DNA of 64,000 bases from Canibacter zhoujuaniae (GCF_011752005.1 NZ_JAAIJZ010000002.1:248001-312000); one strand, 5' to 3'. Shown: positions 18,192 through 27,535, counted from the stretch's first letter. Program-made: numbers and translations. Notes: generated by a model not told the origin, from the sequence alone.

Positions 18192-18725
18192 GTGTCAAAC
18201 TCAATGGAGCGCTCATCGCCTCTAGCGCCCGTTGCGAGTTTGGTGCGGCGGCCTACTCGCGCGTATGTGTTGGGTTTAATCGTATTTGCGACAGCGGGTA
18301 CGGTGTCTCTAACGGTTGCCTCCTGGGGGCTAATTGCGCTCGGTTTAGATCTTGAACCGGTAACCGCCCCTGCGCCCGGATGGCTGCTGCTGGTAGTAGT
18401 GCCGCTTGCGGCAGCGATAATGGCTTACAGTGCTTGGTTGCAGAGTCTCAAACTATTGCGGGCGGATCGCGCTTTTCCTGTGCTGCACATACTGCTGCCC
18501 GCAATTTTGGTGCTGCATCTCTGGCTTTTTATTAACCGGTACACACCCTGGATTTTCGGCATCACGCTTGCTTTATCTCTCAGTGTTTCACAGGTAATCG
18601 CCTGGTTCGTGCTGTTTAGGTTTATTTTTACGAAGCGTCACACTCCCAGGTGGCCTTGGGAGAATCGTGAGGTTATCGAACGTGAATTAGAGGAGATCTT
18701 TGACACGGAGCGGCCCCATGACTGA
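18192..18725 (+). CDS. Small membrane protein of unknown function
   Basis: 177 residues with about four hydrophobic segments: residues 27-52, 65-85, 95-112 and 118-145. Between segments 3 and 4 is an INRYTPW turn. The C-terminus is charged and acidic (EVIERELEEIFDTERPHD). The start is GTG at 18192 with GGGAGG at good spacing. Its stop overlaps the next gene by 8 bp, so the two are translationally coupled. No known family is recognised. Its place between a second unknown membrane protein and an unknown helical protein suggests the three act together. Confidence 0.75.
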   Translation: MSNSMERSSPLAPVASLVRRPTRAYVLGLIVFATAGTVSLTVASWGLIALGLDLEPVTAPAPGWLLLVVVPLAAAIMAYSAWLQSLKLLRADRAFPVLHILLPAILVLHLWLFINRYTPWIFGITLALSLSVSQVIAWFVLFRFIFTKRHTPRWPWENREVIERELEEIFDTERPHD

Positions 18726-19377
18726 GTTTTTTTATGATGCTGCAGACTGGGATTGCGCAGTTGAGATTAAAAAAGCAGTAACGGAATGGACGCTGTGGGC
18801 GCAGCGCTGGGAACCGTCCCGTGCTCGGGTTCGGCAGCGGCTGTGTCGTCTCTGTTACGGTTCTCCGATAGTTGCTGCGGCCGGGTTTCCGGATGATGTG
18901 CCGCATCAGGTGAAACACGCTCTGGTTGCGCGCGTTCACCGTCTGATAGATAAGCGTGTGGCTGAGGTTACCGCTGCAAAACTTCCGCTGCTGCACGCAG
19001 AACTTACAGCAGCGGAGCAGTGGCAGGCCGGTCGTTTCGATCCGCGCACAGGTCTCGGCCCGGAGCTGGACGGCATGGATCTTGATCCGGAGCCTGATGA
19101 CGCATCTGCGCCTTTTCTGTTTACGCTGGAAGATATGGCAAATGCGACGGCGGCTCCGGTGCTGCCACAACCGCCACTGACGCGGGAAGAAAAAGAACGG
19201 CTGCGCTATGAGATTGACCTGGCGGATCAGATATCACAGGCAGCCGGCACCGCAGTGTGTTTTGCACTAATGGAGTTACAGGCGCAGATTCGCTTAACTG
19301 TTGTGCGTTATATTGAGCCACAACTGCGTGTATTGCTTGAAGAATTAAGCAAACATCTTGATGTGCCGGGCAGCTAG
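18718..19377 (+). CDS. Helical cytoplasmic protein of unknown function
   Basis: About 219 residues, soluble, mostly alpha-helical, with no recognised domain. It opens with an aromatic/acidic stretch (MTEFFYDAADWDCAVEIKK), has a CRLC pair near residue 43-46, an acidic Asp/Pro-rich linker about residues 118-130 and a C-terminal helix region from about 160 (REEKERLRYEIDLADQ). The ATG at 18718 is preferred over an in-frame TTG at 18700 because CGGAG precedes it at about 8 nt and the overlap with the upstream stop is a typical coupled ATGACTGA. It is the last gene of the 17058-19377 unit; what it binds or does is unknown. Confidence 0.7.
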   Translation: MTEFFYDAADWDCAVEIKKAVTEWTLWAQRWEPSRARVRQRLCRLCYGSPIVAAAGFPDDVPHQVKHALVARVHRLIDKRVAEVTAAKLPLLHAELTAAEQWQAGRFDPRTGLGPELDGMDLDPEPDDASAPFLFTLEDMANATAAPVLPQPPLTREEKERLRYEIDLADQISQAAGTAVCFALMELQAQIRLTVVRYIEPQLRVLLEELSKHLDVPGS

Positions 19378-19503
19378 CAATTATTACATTTAGGTTTCAT
19401 ACTCTTCTGGGTTCGTATTCTCTCCTGGAATCGACTATCTTTATAGCAAGGCTGAAACTATGTTTTTAGTCCGCGCCTTTTTATAAACAAGGAGTAAATT
19501 TCA

Positions 19504-21309
19504 ATGGAGAATCGTAAGGTATACGCGGGGTTAGCAATTCTTGCAAGCTCGACACTCCTGCTTTCGGCTTGTGCGCCGGCAGGGCCAACAACTGATAACA
19601 GTGCCGATGCAAGCAAAACCAGCGGTCAGGTTTACACAGTAGAGCCTACTGATACCGGTCTTGCTGATTTGGGCGACTACGAAACAAAACCGGGCGAGAT
19701 TCGCTGGGCATCAGGTGACAACGTCACCAGCTACAACTATCTGAACTCTGATAACTACTCAACCTACAACGGGTACGCTTATGATCTGATGTCATCAGGC
19801 TTTGTGTACTACGGCACCGACGGCACTCTTTACGAAGAGGGTGACCTTGGCAAGATGGAGCTAGTGTCAGAAGATCCGCTTAAGGTGAAGTACACCATTA
19901 ACAAGGACGCTGTCTGGTCAGATGGCACCCCGATCACCGTAAATGACTTCTGGTTGAAGTGGGCTGCTGAAAACCCTGAAACTGTTGACGCTAGCGGTGC
20001 TACCGTGTTCGATCCGGTTTCAGTTGACTTCGGTGAGTTGATTAAGAACGGTCCTGAAGTTAATGGCGATAAAGAGTTCACCGTTACCTACGAAAAGCCG
20101 TACGCCGACTGGAAGATCATGATGGGCGGTATTCTCCCAGCTCACGTCGTGGCAAAGCAGGCCGGTCTTTCTGTTGAAGAACTGGTTGAGCTGGCAAAGA
20201 AGAAGGACGGCGAAGGTCTTAAGAAAGCCGCCGAGTTCTGGAACAGCGGCTGGAACTACACCAATGCTCTGCCTGATGAGAGCTTGATTCCGTCTTACGG
20301 CCCATACAAACTTACGTCATTTAGCCCAGGTCAGTCTGTTACTTTGACAGCTAATGACAAGTACTGGGGCAAGCACAAGGCGGCTACCGAAACAGTCACA
20401 ATTCGTGTAGCTGACCCTTCAACCCACGCTCAGGCGCTGCAGAACGGTGACGTTAACGCGATTGAGCCACAGGCTACCGAAGACACTGTAAACCAGCTCA
20501 ATGCTCTTGGTGATCAGGTTATTGTGCACCAGTTCTCATCAATGACCTACGAACACCTCGACTACAACTTTAAGGCTGGTATTTTCGCAGACAGCCCAGA
20601 GCTGCGTGAAGCATTTGCGCTCTGTGTGCCACGTCAGCAGATCGTTGACAACATCATTAAGCCGATCAACCCAGAAGCTGAGATTTTGAACTCACGTGGT
20701 GAGCGCTACAACTTCCAGGATGATTACAAAGAGTATGTTTCTGCAATCTATGACGGCCGCTATGACGAGGTTGACATTGATCGCGCTAAGGAGCTTATCG
20801 AAAAGTCTGGTGTTAAAGACCTGACCGTGCGTATCGGCTCAAACGGTAACGAACGTCGCACCAACACAGTAGCCCTCATCAAGGACTCATGTGACAAGGC
20901 CGGCTTTAACATTCAGGACGCCGGTTCACAAAACTTCTTCTCTCCTGACGGCGACCTCTCAAGCGGAAATTACGATATCGCACTGTTCGCTTGGGCTGGT
21001 TCTGGTCAGAAGACTTCAGGTCAAAACATCTCGACCACAAACAGGCCACAAAACTACGGTGGCTACTCTAACGCTGAGGTTGACGCAGCATGGGAGCGCG
21101 CAGCCAGCACAACGAATGAAGATGAAATCACCGCTGCTGTCCAGGATGTAGAAAAGCAGCTCTGGAAAGATCTGTTTAGCCTGCCTCTCTACGCAGCGCC
21201 AGGTGTTGCTGCTAACGATGCGAAGCTTGCAAACGTTCGTGCAAACTCAACTCAGTCTGGTCTAGTTTGGAACCTGGTTCAGTGGAGCTGGGTTGACAAA
21301 GCTGAGTAG
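19504..21309 (+). CDS. Oligopeptide ABC transporter substrate-binding lipoprotein
   Basis: 601-residue extracytoplasmic solute-binding protein of family 5 (OppA/DppA). The N-terminus is a lipoprotein signal, with hydrophobic h-region AILASSTLLLSA and lipobox LSAC placing the acylated cysteine at Cys23. The mature protein shows family hallmarks such as YTINKDAVWSDGTPITVNDF and the SYGPYKLTSF segment. ATG at 19504 follows a strong AAGGAG. It heads a five-gene operon: a weak hairpin at 21374-21414 separates it from the permeases and may keep the binding protein in molar excess. It delivers peptides to the two permeases at 21496 and 23022. Confidence 0.93.
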   Translation: MENRKVYAGLAILASSTLLLSACAPAGPTTDNSADASKTSGQVYTVEPTDTGLADLGDYETKPGEIRWASGDNVTSYNYLNSDNYSTYNGYAYDLMSSGFVYYGTDGTLYEEGDLGKMELVSEDPLKVKYTINKDAVWSDGTPITVNDFWLKWAAENPETVDASGATVFDPVSVDFGELIKNGPEVNGDKEFTVTYEKPYADWKIMMGGILPAHVVAKQAGLSVEELVELAKKKDGEGLKKAAEFWNSGWNYTNALPDESLIPSYGPYKLTSFSPGQSVTLTANDKYWGKHKAATETVTIRVADPSTHAQALQNGDVNAIEPQATEDTVNQLNALGDQVIVHQFSSMTYEHLDYNFKAGIFADSPELREAFALCVPRQQIVDNIIKPINPEAEILNSRGERYNFQDDYKEYVSAIYDGRYDEVDIDRAKELIEKSGVKDLTVRIGSNGNERRTNTVALIKDSCDKAGFNIQDAGSQNFFSPDGDLSSGNYDIALFAWAGSGQKTSGQNISTTNRPQNYGGYSNAEVDAAWERAASTTNEDEITAAVQDVEKQLWKDLFSLPLYAAPGVAANDAKLANVRANSTQSGLVWNLVQWSWVDKAE

Positions 21310-21373
21310 TCGGAGTTAAAAACAAGTTACAATTACTACCAAACTGTTAGTTCCGCGTAGTTATTGTGAACAG

Positions 21374-21414
21374 CTGTGGGGCTCAGGATATTTTCCAAGG
21401 CCCCACAGTTGTTT
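21374..21414 (+). terminator. Intra-operon hairpin between binding-protein and permease genes
   Basis: Perfect 9-bp stem CTGTGGGGC (21374-21382) and GCCCCACAG (21400-21408), 17-nt loop, followed by a short TTGTTT. It lies in the 186-bp gap before the first permease. The weak T-run suggests partial termination or 3'-end protection of the upstream mRNA, not a full stop. Confidence 0.5.
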
Positions 21415-21495
21415 ACCCGCAGAAGCCCCCGCGCTTTTGCACAGATAGTGCCAGCAGCTTTGTGAGCACTCCATCTGTAACAGAAAGTATCGTTA

Positions 21496-23016
21496 ATGCT
21501 TAGATTTATTCTGCGTCGCTTTGGCAGCTCTCTGCTTGTGATGTTGGGCGCATCTCTTTTGATGTATGTGCTCGTCATCAACTCCGGAGACCCGCTCGCC
21601 GACTTGCGTGAAAGTACCTCTAGTAACCGTGAACAGCTGATCGCACAGCGTACTAAATCCTTAGGTCTCGATCTGCCCTGGTACCAGCGCTACTGGACTT
21701 GGCTTACCGGAGTTAGTAAGTGTGTGATTGGTGCCTGTGACTTCGGGCTTAACCGGCAGGGGCTGCACGTTAATGACCTGCTTGGCTTGGCTGTCAGCTC
21801 AACAATGCGACTGGTGATTATTGCAACTGTGTTAGCTATTTTCATCGGTATTGCAGTCGGTATTATCACCGCCATTAGACAGTATTCTGGGCTTGATTAC
21901 GCTGTTACATTCTTAACTTTCCTATTTTTCTCACTTCCTGTGTTCTGGGCGGCTGTGCTGCTTAAGGAATATCTCGCGATCGGCTTTAATAACTGGATCG
22001 CAAACCCCACTTACCCCCTTCTCGCAACACTAATAATTGCGGTAGTTCTGGGAATTGTTGCACAGGCTGTGCTGGGTGGTAACGCAAAACGGCGACTTCT
22101 CACTTTCGGAGCAACACTCGGCTTTGTTGTTTTGGTCTTGCAGATTTTGGCCTGGACCAACTTTGCTCGCACTCCGCGTGTGGGCCCTGCAGTCGTTCTG
22201 CTGCTCGCAGCAGCAACCGCTGTTGGTGCGACTGTGCTGTTAGCCGGTTTGCACAACCGTCGTGTTCTCTATGCGGGTCTTATCTCTGCCGGGCTGAGCC
22301 TTCCGATCTATTACGCAACTCATGGGCTGCTGTTGGAGCCTAACTGGACGCTGCTACTTCTGCTGGGTCTGTCAACCATTGTTGTGGGCATTATTATCGG
22401 CCAACTGGTGGGTGGTTTCTCGAAGCGAGTAGCTTCTACGGTTGCGGCAATAACCGCGTTTGTATCTGGCTTGATAATTCTTGTTGACAAAGTTTTGGTC
22501 TACTACTGGCCTGTCTACCTCGGCCGGATTTCTCGCCCGATCGGCACCATTGGTTCTGAAACTCCGAATTTTAGCGGCACATTTTGGGAGGAGTTCATTG
22601 ACAAGGGCACACAGCTGTTGCTTCCAACAATTCTTCTCACACTGATCTCTATCGCAAGCTATTCACGCTACACTCGCGGTTCAATGCTTGAAGTGAGTAA
22701 GCAAGACTATATTCGCACTGCTCGCGCTAAAGGTCTGTCAGAGCGACAGGTGATTATCAAACACGCTTTCCGCAACTCTTTGATTCCGATCACCACTATC
22801 ATGGCCTTCGACTTTGCGGGTCTTATTGGCGGCGCAGTGATTACAGAGCGCGTTTTTGGTTGGAAGGGCATGGGTGATCTCTTCTCGCAAGCGCTCACCG
22901 CTGTCGACCCGAACCCGGTGATGGCCTTCTTCGTAGTCACTGGTGCTTCTGCAATTTTCTTTAACCTCGTCGCCGATATTCTCTATGCGGTGCTTGACCC
23001 ACGGATTCGAGTGTGA
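21496..23016 (+). CDS. Peptide ABC transporter permease, enlarged OppB-type
   Basis: 506 residues, against about 310-340 for ordinary OppB/DppB. The N-terminus (MLRFILRRFGSSLLVMLGAS) and C-terminal half (SRYTRGSMLEVSKQDYIRTARAKGL, the EAA coupling loop, then FRNSLIPI) are canonical. Between about residues 165 and 331 sits an extra hydrophobic block of roughly five to six membrane segments that replaces the usual short loop. The reading frame is continuous, so this is an insertion and not a frameshift. The permease pairs with the OppC-type protein starting 5 bp downstream. Only a weak ribosome binding site (GAAAG) precedes ATG 21496. Confidence 0.9.
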   Translation: MLRFILRRFGSSLLVMLGASLLMYVLVINSGDPLADLRESTSSNREQLIAQRTKSLGLDLPWYQRYWTWLTGVSKCVIGACDFGLNRQGLHVNDLLGLAVSSTMRLVIIATVLAIFIGIAVGIITAIRQYSGLDYAVTFLTFLFFSLPVFWAAVLLKEYLAIGFNNWIANPTYPLLATLIIAVVLGIVAQAVLGGNAKRRLLTFGATLGFVVLVLQILAWTNFARTPRVGPAVVLLLAAATAVGATVLLAGLHNRRVLYAGLISAGLSLPIYYATHGLLLEPNWTLLLLLGLSTIVVGIIIGQLVGGFSKRVASTVAAITAFVSGLIILVDKVLVYYWPVYLGRISRPIGTIGSETPNFSGTFWEEFIDKGTQLLLPTILLTLISIASYSRYTRGSMLEVSKQDYIRTARAKGLSERQVIIKHAFRNSLIPITTIMAFDFAGLIGGAVITERVFGWKGMGDLFSQALTAVDPNPVMAFFVVTGASAIFFNLVADILYAVLDPRIRV

Positions 23017-23021
23017 GTTAG

Positions 23022-24113
23022 ATGAACGAAAAAATGGAGAACGAAAAAGCTCCCGGAGTAGACACCGGAGCGCTCTCGACAGCCACAACTGCTGTTGACC
23101 TGCACAATCTGGCAGAGGTTGAAGACGCCAAACTGCGTAAAATGACCGGAAAGTCATACTCGCAGGGGCAGCTGGTGTGGAGACGTTTTCGCAGCCATCG
23201 CGCTGCGATGATTTCCCTCGTCATCCTCGGCTGCATTGTTTTGATCGCTTTCACGTCGATCGGACTCGGTGGAATTCCCGGCTGGTGGGACAAGCCGTTT
23301 TCGGCGACCGGAGCTGTTGTTAACGGTGGTCGCCCAAGCTTTGCGGACGGGCACCCATTCGGGCAAGACAGTCTTGGCCGCGATTACTTTGCGATGGTGA
23401 TGCGCGGCACGCAACAGTCGCTGGTTGTGGCGTTCATCGTAGGTATTGTCTCGACCACTCTCGGTGCGTTGATCGGCGCTATCGCAGGATACTTCCGCGG
23501 CTGGGTTGATGCAGTGCTCATGCGTCTGACCGACCTCGTTATTGTTGTTCCGCTGCTCGTGCTTGCAGCGGTGCTCGGTAAAATCTCTAACGGCGGCATT
23601 CTCACTCTCTCATTTGTGCTCGGACTTGTAACCTGGACGGGGCTTGCTCGTCTTGTGCGCGGTGAGGTGCTGTCGCTTCGAGAAAAAGAGTATGTTGCTG
23701 CAGCTATCTCAATGGGTGCAAAACCAGCGCGTGTGATCTTTAAGCACCTTCTCCCAAACACCATCGGTGTGATTGTGGTGAACGCTACTTTTGCAATATC
23801 TTCTGCGATCCTCTTGGAAACCTCGCTCTCATACCTGGGCTTCGGGGTGCAGCCGCCAGACACTTCGCTGGGTCTTTTGATCAGCCAAAACGAGAAGGCG
23901 TTCACAACTCGTCCGTGGCTGTTCTGGTGGCCCGGTCTGACGATTTTGACAATCGCACTGACGGTGAACTTTATTGGTGACGGTCTCCGAGACGCCTTTG
24001 ATCCGCGCCAAACTGGAAAGCTATCGCGAAAGCGGTTACTCGGGCTCTCAAGCCGCGAAAAAGCGCTTAAACCGGTAACTAAGAAAGCAGCTAAGGGGTC
24101 TGAGAATGTCTAA
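23022..24113 (+). CDS. Peptide ABC transporter permease, OppC-type
   Basis: 363-residue permease with the OppC/DppC N-terminal domain (SQGQLVWRRFRSHRAAMISL), a periplasmic segment with HPFGQDSLGRDYFAMVMRG, typical for this family, and the EAA loop around EKEYVAAAISMGAKPARVIFKHLLPN. About six membrane segments. An Asp/Glu-rich cytoplasmic leader of about 45 residues precedes the first helix. It starts 5 bp after the OppB-type gene and overlaps the following ATPase gene by 8 bp, so the three are translationally coupled. It forms the channel heterodimer with the 21496 product. Confidence 0.93.
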   Translation: MNEKMENEKAPGVDTGALSTATTAVDLHNLAEVEDAKLRKMTGKSYSQGQLVWRRFRSHRAAMISLVILGCIVLIAFTSIGLGGIPGWWDKPFSATGAVVNGGRPSFADGHPFGQDSLGRDYFAMVMRGTQQSLVVAFIVGIVSTTLGALIGAIAGYFRGWVDAVLMRLTDLVIVVPLLVLAAVLGKISNGGILTLSFVLGLVTWTGLARLVRGEVLSLREKEYVAAAISMGAKPARVIFKHLLPNTIGVIVVNATFAISSAILLETSLSYLGFGVQPPDTSLGLLISQNEKAFTTRPWLFWWPGLTILTIALTVNFIGDGLRDAFDPRQTGKLSRKRLLGLSSREKALKPVTKKAAKGSENV

Positions 24114-25827
24114 AACAGCTATTACTACCTCGAACGATGTGCTTTACCCAAACAGTGAGCGCGATGGCAAGCCGATTCTTACGTTTACCGATCTGCGAGT
24201 TAGCTTCACAACCGATTTCGGGCAGGTGGACGCTGTTAAAGGCGTCACATTTGATGTGAAACCCGGTGAGGTTGTTGCGCTGGTGGGCGAGTCTGGTTCG
24301 GGCAAGTCGGTCACCTCTTCAACCGCAATGGGGTTGCTCCCTAAGAATGCAAACATCAGCGGTTCCGTAAAACTGGGGGATGACGAAATTACCCGGTTTG
24401 ATGCGAAACAGCTGCGCCGCATTCGCGGTCGCCGTGTGGCGATGGTGTTCCAGGAGCCAATGACCGCTTTGAATCCGGTGCTCACTGTTGGCGATCAGCT
24501 GACGGAGTCGTTGATTGTGCACGACATTGCCTACGGCGAAGAAGCGAAGCGTCGCGCAATTGAGTTGCTGGACATGGTCGGGATCCCCGACGCAAAGAAT
24601 CGACTGAAGCAGTACCCGCATCAGTTCTCGGGCGGTCAGCGGCAGCGTATCGTTATCGCGATGGCGATAGCCTGCTCACCAGAGGTGATTATTGCAGATG
24701 AGCCAACCACAGCTCTTGATGTGACAGTGCAAGCTGAAATCTTGGAACTGCTGCGCAGCCTCAAAGATAAACTCAACACCGGTATTTTGCTGATCACGCA
24801 CAACATGGGTGTGGTTGCTGATATGGCTGATCGAGTCTGCGTGATGCTCCGCGGTGAGCTGGTTGAAACCGGCTCTGTTGCGCAGGTTATGAAAGCCCCG
24901 CAACACCCGTATACGCAAAAACTGCTTGCCGCAGTGCCAAAGCTCGGCACCAGTTTAGAGGTGGCAGAGCCAGAACCTGTCACACACTCTGTGAAGGTCG
25001 ATGCGAAGTATGCTGTGGAGGCGAAAGATATCTCTATCGCCTACGAGCACCGTGGCAAAAAGAACGTTGTTGTGCACGATGTTTCTTTCACCCTCGCACC
25101 CGGCGAGATTCTTGGTCTGGTTGGAGAATCAGGCTCTGGCAAATCAACAATCGCAAAGTCAGTATTGGGGTTGTTGCCCATTACACAGGGATCGTTGAAG
25201 CTCTACGGTAAAGAGCTCACCAGCATGGGCAAGGCTGAGCTGCGCAAGATTCGGAAGCAAATCGGCGTGGTGTTCCAGGATCCTGCTGCCTCACTAGACC
25301 CGCGTTTCCCGATCGGTGATGTTATCACCGAGCCAATGGTGATTCACAACGTTGGTGACAAGAAGAGCCGCATTGAGCGGGCTTATGAGTTGTTAGATGC
25401 TGTGAAGCTGCCGCGCTCGGTTGTGAACCGCTATCCGCACGAGCTGTCGGGTGGTCAGCGACAGCGCATCTCAATTGCGCGCGCTTTGGCTCTTGATCCT
25501 GATGTGCTGATTGCTGACGAACCGACTTCAGCGCTTGACGTGTCGGTGCAGGCTGCTGTGCTCGATATGTTTGCTGAGCTGCAGAGCAGATATGAGTTTG
25601 CGTGCTTCTTCGTATCACACGATCTTGCTGTAGTAGACATGCTCGCGCATAAGGTCGTTGTGCTGAAGGAGGGTCGTGAGGTTGAATCAGGGCCTACCGA
25701 TACCGTGCTGCACAACCCGCGTGAAGAGTACACTAAACGACTCCTCGCTGCTGCGCCGGTGCCAGACCCAGACGAGCAGCGTTTGCGTCGCGAAGCAAAC
25801 CGCCGATTGCTTTTGAGTGGAGAATAG
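24106..25827 (+). CDS. Fused double ATP-binding protein of the peptide ABC transporter (OppD-OppF type)
   Basis: 573 residues containing two complete nucleotide-binding domains. Domain 1 has Walker A GESGSGKS at 61-68, SGGQRQR, and IIADEPTTALD. Domain 2 has Walker A GESGSGKS at 340-347, SGGQRQR, and LIADEPTSALDVSVQ. Each domain ends in the peptide-transporter C-terminal motif (HPYTQKLLAAVP; REEYTKRLLAAAP). Such OppDF fusions are common in actinobacteria and replace the two separate ATPases seen at the left edge of this window. ATG 24106 overlaps the preceding stop by 8 bp. Confidence 0.95.
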   Translation: MSKTAITTSNDVLYPNSERDGKPILTFTDLRVSFTTDFGQVDAVKGVTFDVKPGEVVALVGESGSGKSVTSSTAMGLLPKNANISGSVKLGDDEITRFDAKQLRRIRGRRVAMVFQEPMTALNPVLTVGDQLTESLIVHDIAYGEEAKRRAIELLDMVGIPDAKNRLKQYPHQFSGGQRQRIVIAMAIACSPEVIIADEPTTALDVTVQAEILELLRSLKDKLNTGILLITHNMGVVADMADRVCVMLRGELVETGSVAQVMKAPQHPYTQKLLAAVPKLGTSLEVAEPEPVTHSVKVDAKYAVEAKDISIAYEHRGKKNVVVHDVSFTLAPGEILGLVGESGSGKSTIAKSVLGLLPITQGSLKLYGKELTSMGKAELRKIRKQIGVVFQDPAASLDPRFPIGDVITEPMVIHNVGDKKSRIERAYELLDAVKLPRSVVNRYPHELSGGQRQRISIARALALDPDVLIADEPTSALDVSVQAAVLDMFAELQSRYEFACFFVSHDLAVVDMLAHKVVVLKEGREVESGPTDTVLHNPREEYTKRLLAAAPVPDPDEQRLRREANRRLLLSGE

Positions 25828-25834
25828 GGGAAAG

Positions 25835-27535
25835 ATGTCTGAGGCAGTGCACGATTTACCGCAAGCTCTAAAAATAGAGCGTGCGAAAACCGCGATTGAC
25901 GAACTTGCAAACCGCTACTATGACCGGTCGCTTGAGTTGAGCCCGGTTAGCGCAACATACTCTGGCGTTAAAGGGTTTGAGACAGAGTATGATGACTACT
26001 CTGTCGCGGGTGAGCAAAAATATGTCGATCTCGCCCGTGAAACTCTTAAGGAGCTTGAGCAGCTGACACCGGTTGATGATGTTGACCGTGTAACTGTCGA
26101 TGTGATGCAGGAACGTCTCGGCCTCATCTTGGAGCACGCAGCTGCCGGTCTCGGCAGCTGGGAGCTAAACCCCTTAGCAACGCAGGCGCACTCAATTCGT
26201 TCGGTGTTTGACATGATGCCGAAGCAGAGTGCAGCCGACTACGCGCATATCGTTGGGCGACTGGAAAACGTGAATGCCGCTATTACACAGTTTGGCGATT
26301 ACCTACGCGACTGTGCAGCTGAAGGCAAAGTTGCTGCAAAGCGTCAGGTGCGCCTGCTCAGTGAGCAGTTTGCTGCGTACGCTGCTGACGACGGCTTTTT
26401 CGACGATCTTGCGGCAGCTGCAAGTGAGGCGGATCCTGAGCTCAAAGAACGCGGCGCAGCCGCAGCAGAGAGCGCCAAGCAGGGGTTCCGTAACTTTTCT
26501 ACGTTTCTTGCCAACGAACTGCTAGATCAAGCACCTGAACAAGACGCAGTAGGTGCTGAGCGCTATCAGCTGCACTCTCGGTCGTTCCTCGGCACAACAA
26601 TCGACCTCGCTGAAACCTATCAGTGGGGTGTTGAGGAGCTCGCGCGCATAATCGCTGAGCAGGAGAGCGTCGCAAACGAGATTAAGCCGGGCGCTACCAT
26701 CGCTGAGGCGAAAGAGGTGCTCAACAGCGATCCAGCACGGAAACTGCACGGCACTAAGGCCTTGCGTGAGTGGATGCAAGAGCTGAGCGATCGTGCGGTG
26801 GCAGAGCTTGCTAAAGAGCACTTCGTAATTGAGGGGCCGATGCGTCGCCTCGAGTGCATGATCGCACCAACCCAAGATGGTGGCATCTACTACACCGGCC
26901 CATCAAGTGATTGGGAGCGTCCCGGCCGCATGTGGTGGTCGGTGCCACCCGGCGAAGAAGAGTTCACAACCTGGGGCGAGGTCTCAACTGTTTACCATGA
27001 GGGTGTGCCCGGACACCACCTGCAGATCGCTACCGCGACCGCTATGGCTGATTCGCTGAATAAATGGCGTGCTGAGGGTGTGTGGGTCTCCGGTCATGGC
27101 GAAGGCTGGGCGCTGTATGCTGAGCGTCTCATGGAAGAGTTCGGTTATCTTGACGATCCGGGAGATCGCATGGGCATGCTTGATGCGCAGCGGATGCGTG
27201 CGGCCCGCGTTGTCTTCGACATCGGTGTGCACTGCGGTTTTGAGATTCCTACCGAGTGGGAAGAAGCTGTGGGTGCTACGGGCGTGTGGACCGCAGAAGC
27301 CGGATATAAGTTCCTGGAAATAAATCTCGCAACCAGCAAGGGCCAGCTTGATTTCGAGTTCAACCGCTACCTTGGGTGGCCGGGTCAGGCGCCGAGCTAT
27401 AAGATCGGTCAGCGTGTCTGGGAACAGTTGCGTGCCGATGCCGAAGCCCGCGGCCAAAGCCTAAAAGAGTTTCACACAGAAGCGCTGAAACTGGGCACTA
27501 TGGGGCTAGATTCCCTTAAGCGCGCCCTCAGTTAG
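25835..27535 (+). CDS. DUF885-family protein, probable metallopeptidase
   Basis: About 566 residues of the DUF885 family. The key motif HEGVPGHHLQ falls at residues 388-397 and supplies likely metal ligands and a general base; ESWALYAERLMEE-type sequence (GEGWALYAERLMEEFGY) follows, also a family hallmark. Cytoplasmic, no signal peptide. Start ATG 25835 is chosen because GGGGAAAG precedes it and it sits 7 bp after the ATPase stop; a longer frame from 25817 would overlap that gene. Placement as the last gene of the peptide importer operon suggests that it cleaves imported peptides, an inference from context. Confidence 0.85.
   Translation: MSEAVHDLPQALKIERAKTAIDELANRYYDRSLELSPVSATYSGVKGFETEYDDYSVAGEQKYVDLARETLKELEQLTPVDDVDRVTVDVMQERLGLILEHAAAGLGSWELNPLATQAHSIRSVFDMMPKQSAADYAHIVGRLENVNAAITQFGDYLRDCAAEGKVAAKRQVRLLSEQFAAYAADDGFFDDLAAAASEADPELKERGAAAAESAKQGFRNFSTFLANELLDQAPEQDAVGAERYQLHSRSFLGTTIDLAETYQWGVEELARIIAEQESVANEIKPGATIAEAKEVLNSDPARKLHGTKALREWMQELSDRAVAELAKEHFVIEGPMRRLECMIAPTQDGGIYYTGPSSDWERPGRMWWSVPPGEEEFTTWGEVSTVYHEGVPGHHLQIATATAMADSLNKWRAEGVWVSGHGEGWALYAERLMEEFGYLDDPGDRMGMLDAQRMRAARVVFDIGVHCGFEIPTEWEEAVGATGVWTAEAGYKFLEINLATSKGQLDFEFNRYLGWPGQAPSYKIGQRVWEQLRADAEARGQSLKEFHTEALKLGTMGLDSLKRALS

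Noticed and set aside
19398..19433. Imperfect tandem repeat (TACTCTTCTGG-like, about 18-bp spacing) before the binding-protein gene
   Set aside because: Several mismatches and no symmetry; could be a regulator site but evidence is too weak to list.
19459..19485. Eight-codon ORF in the leader of the peptide binding-protein gene
   Set aside because: Too short, no overlap or hairpin arrangement, and no clear start signal; most likely chance.
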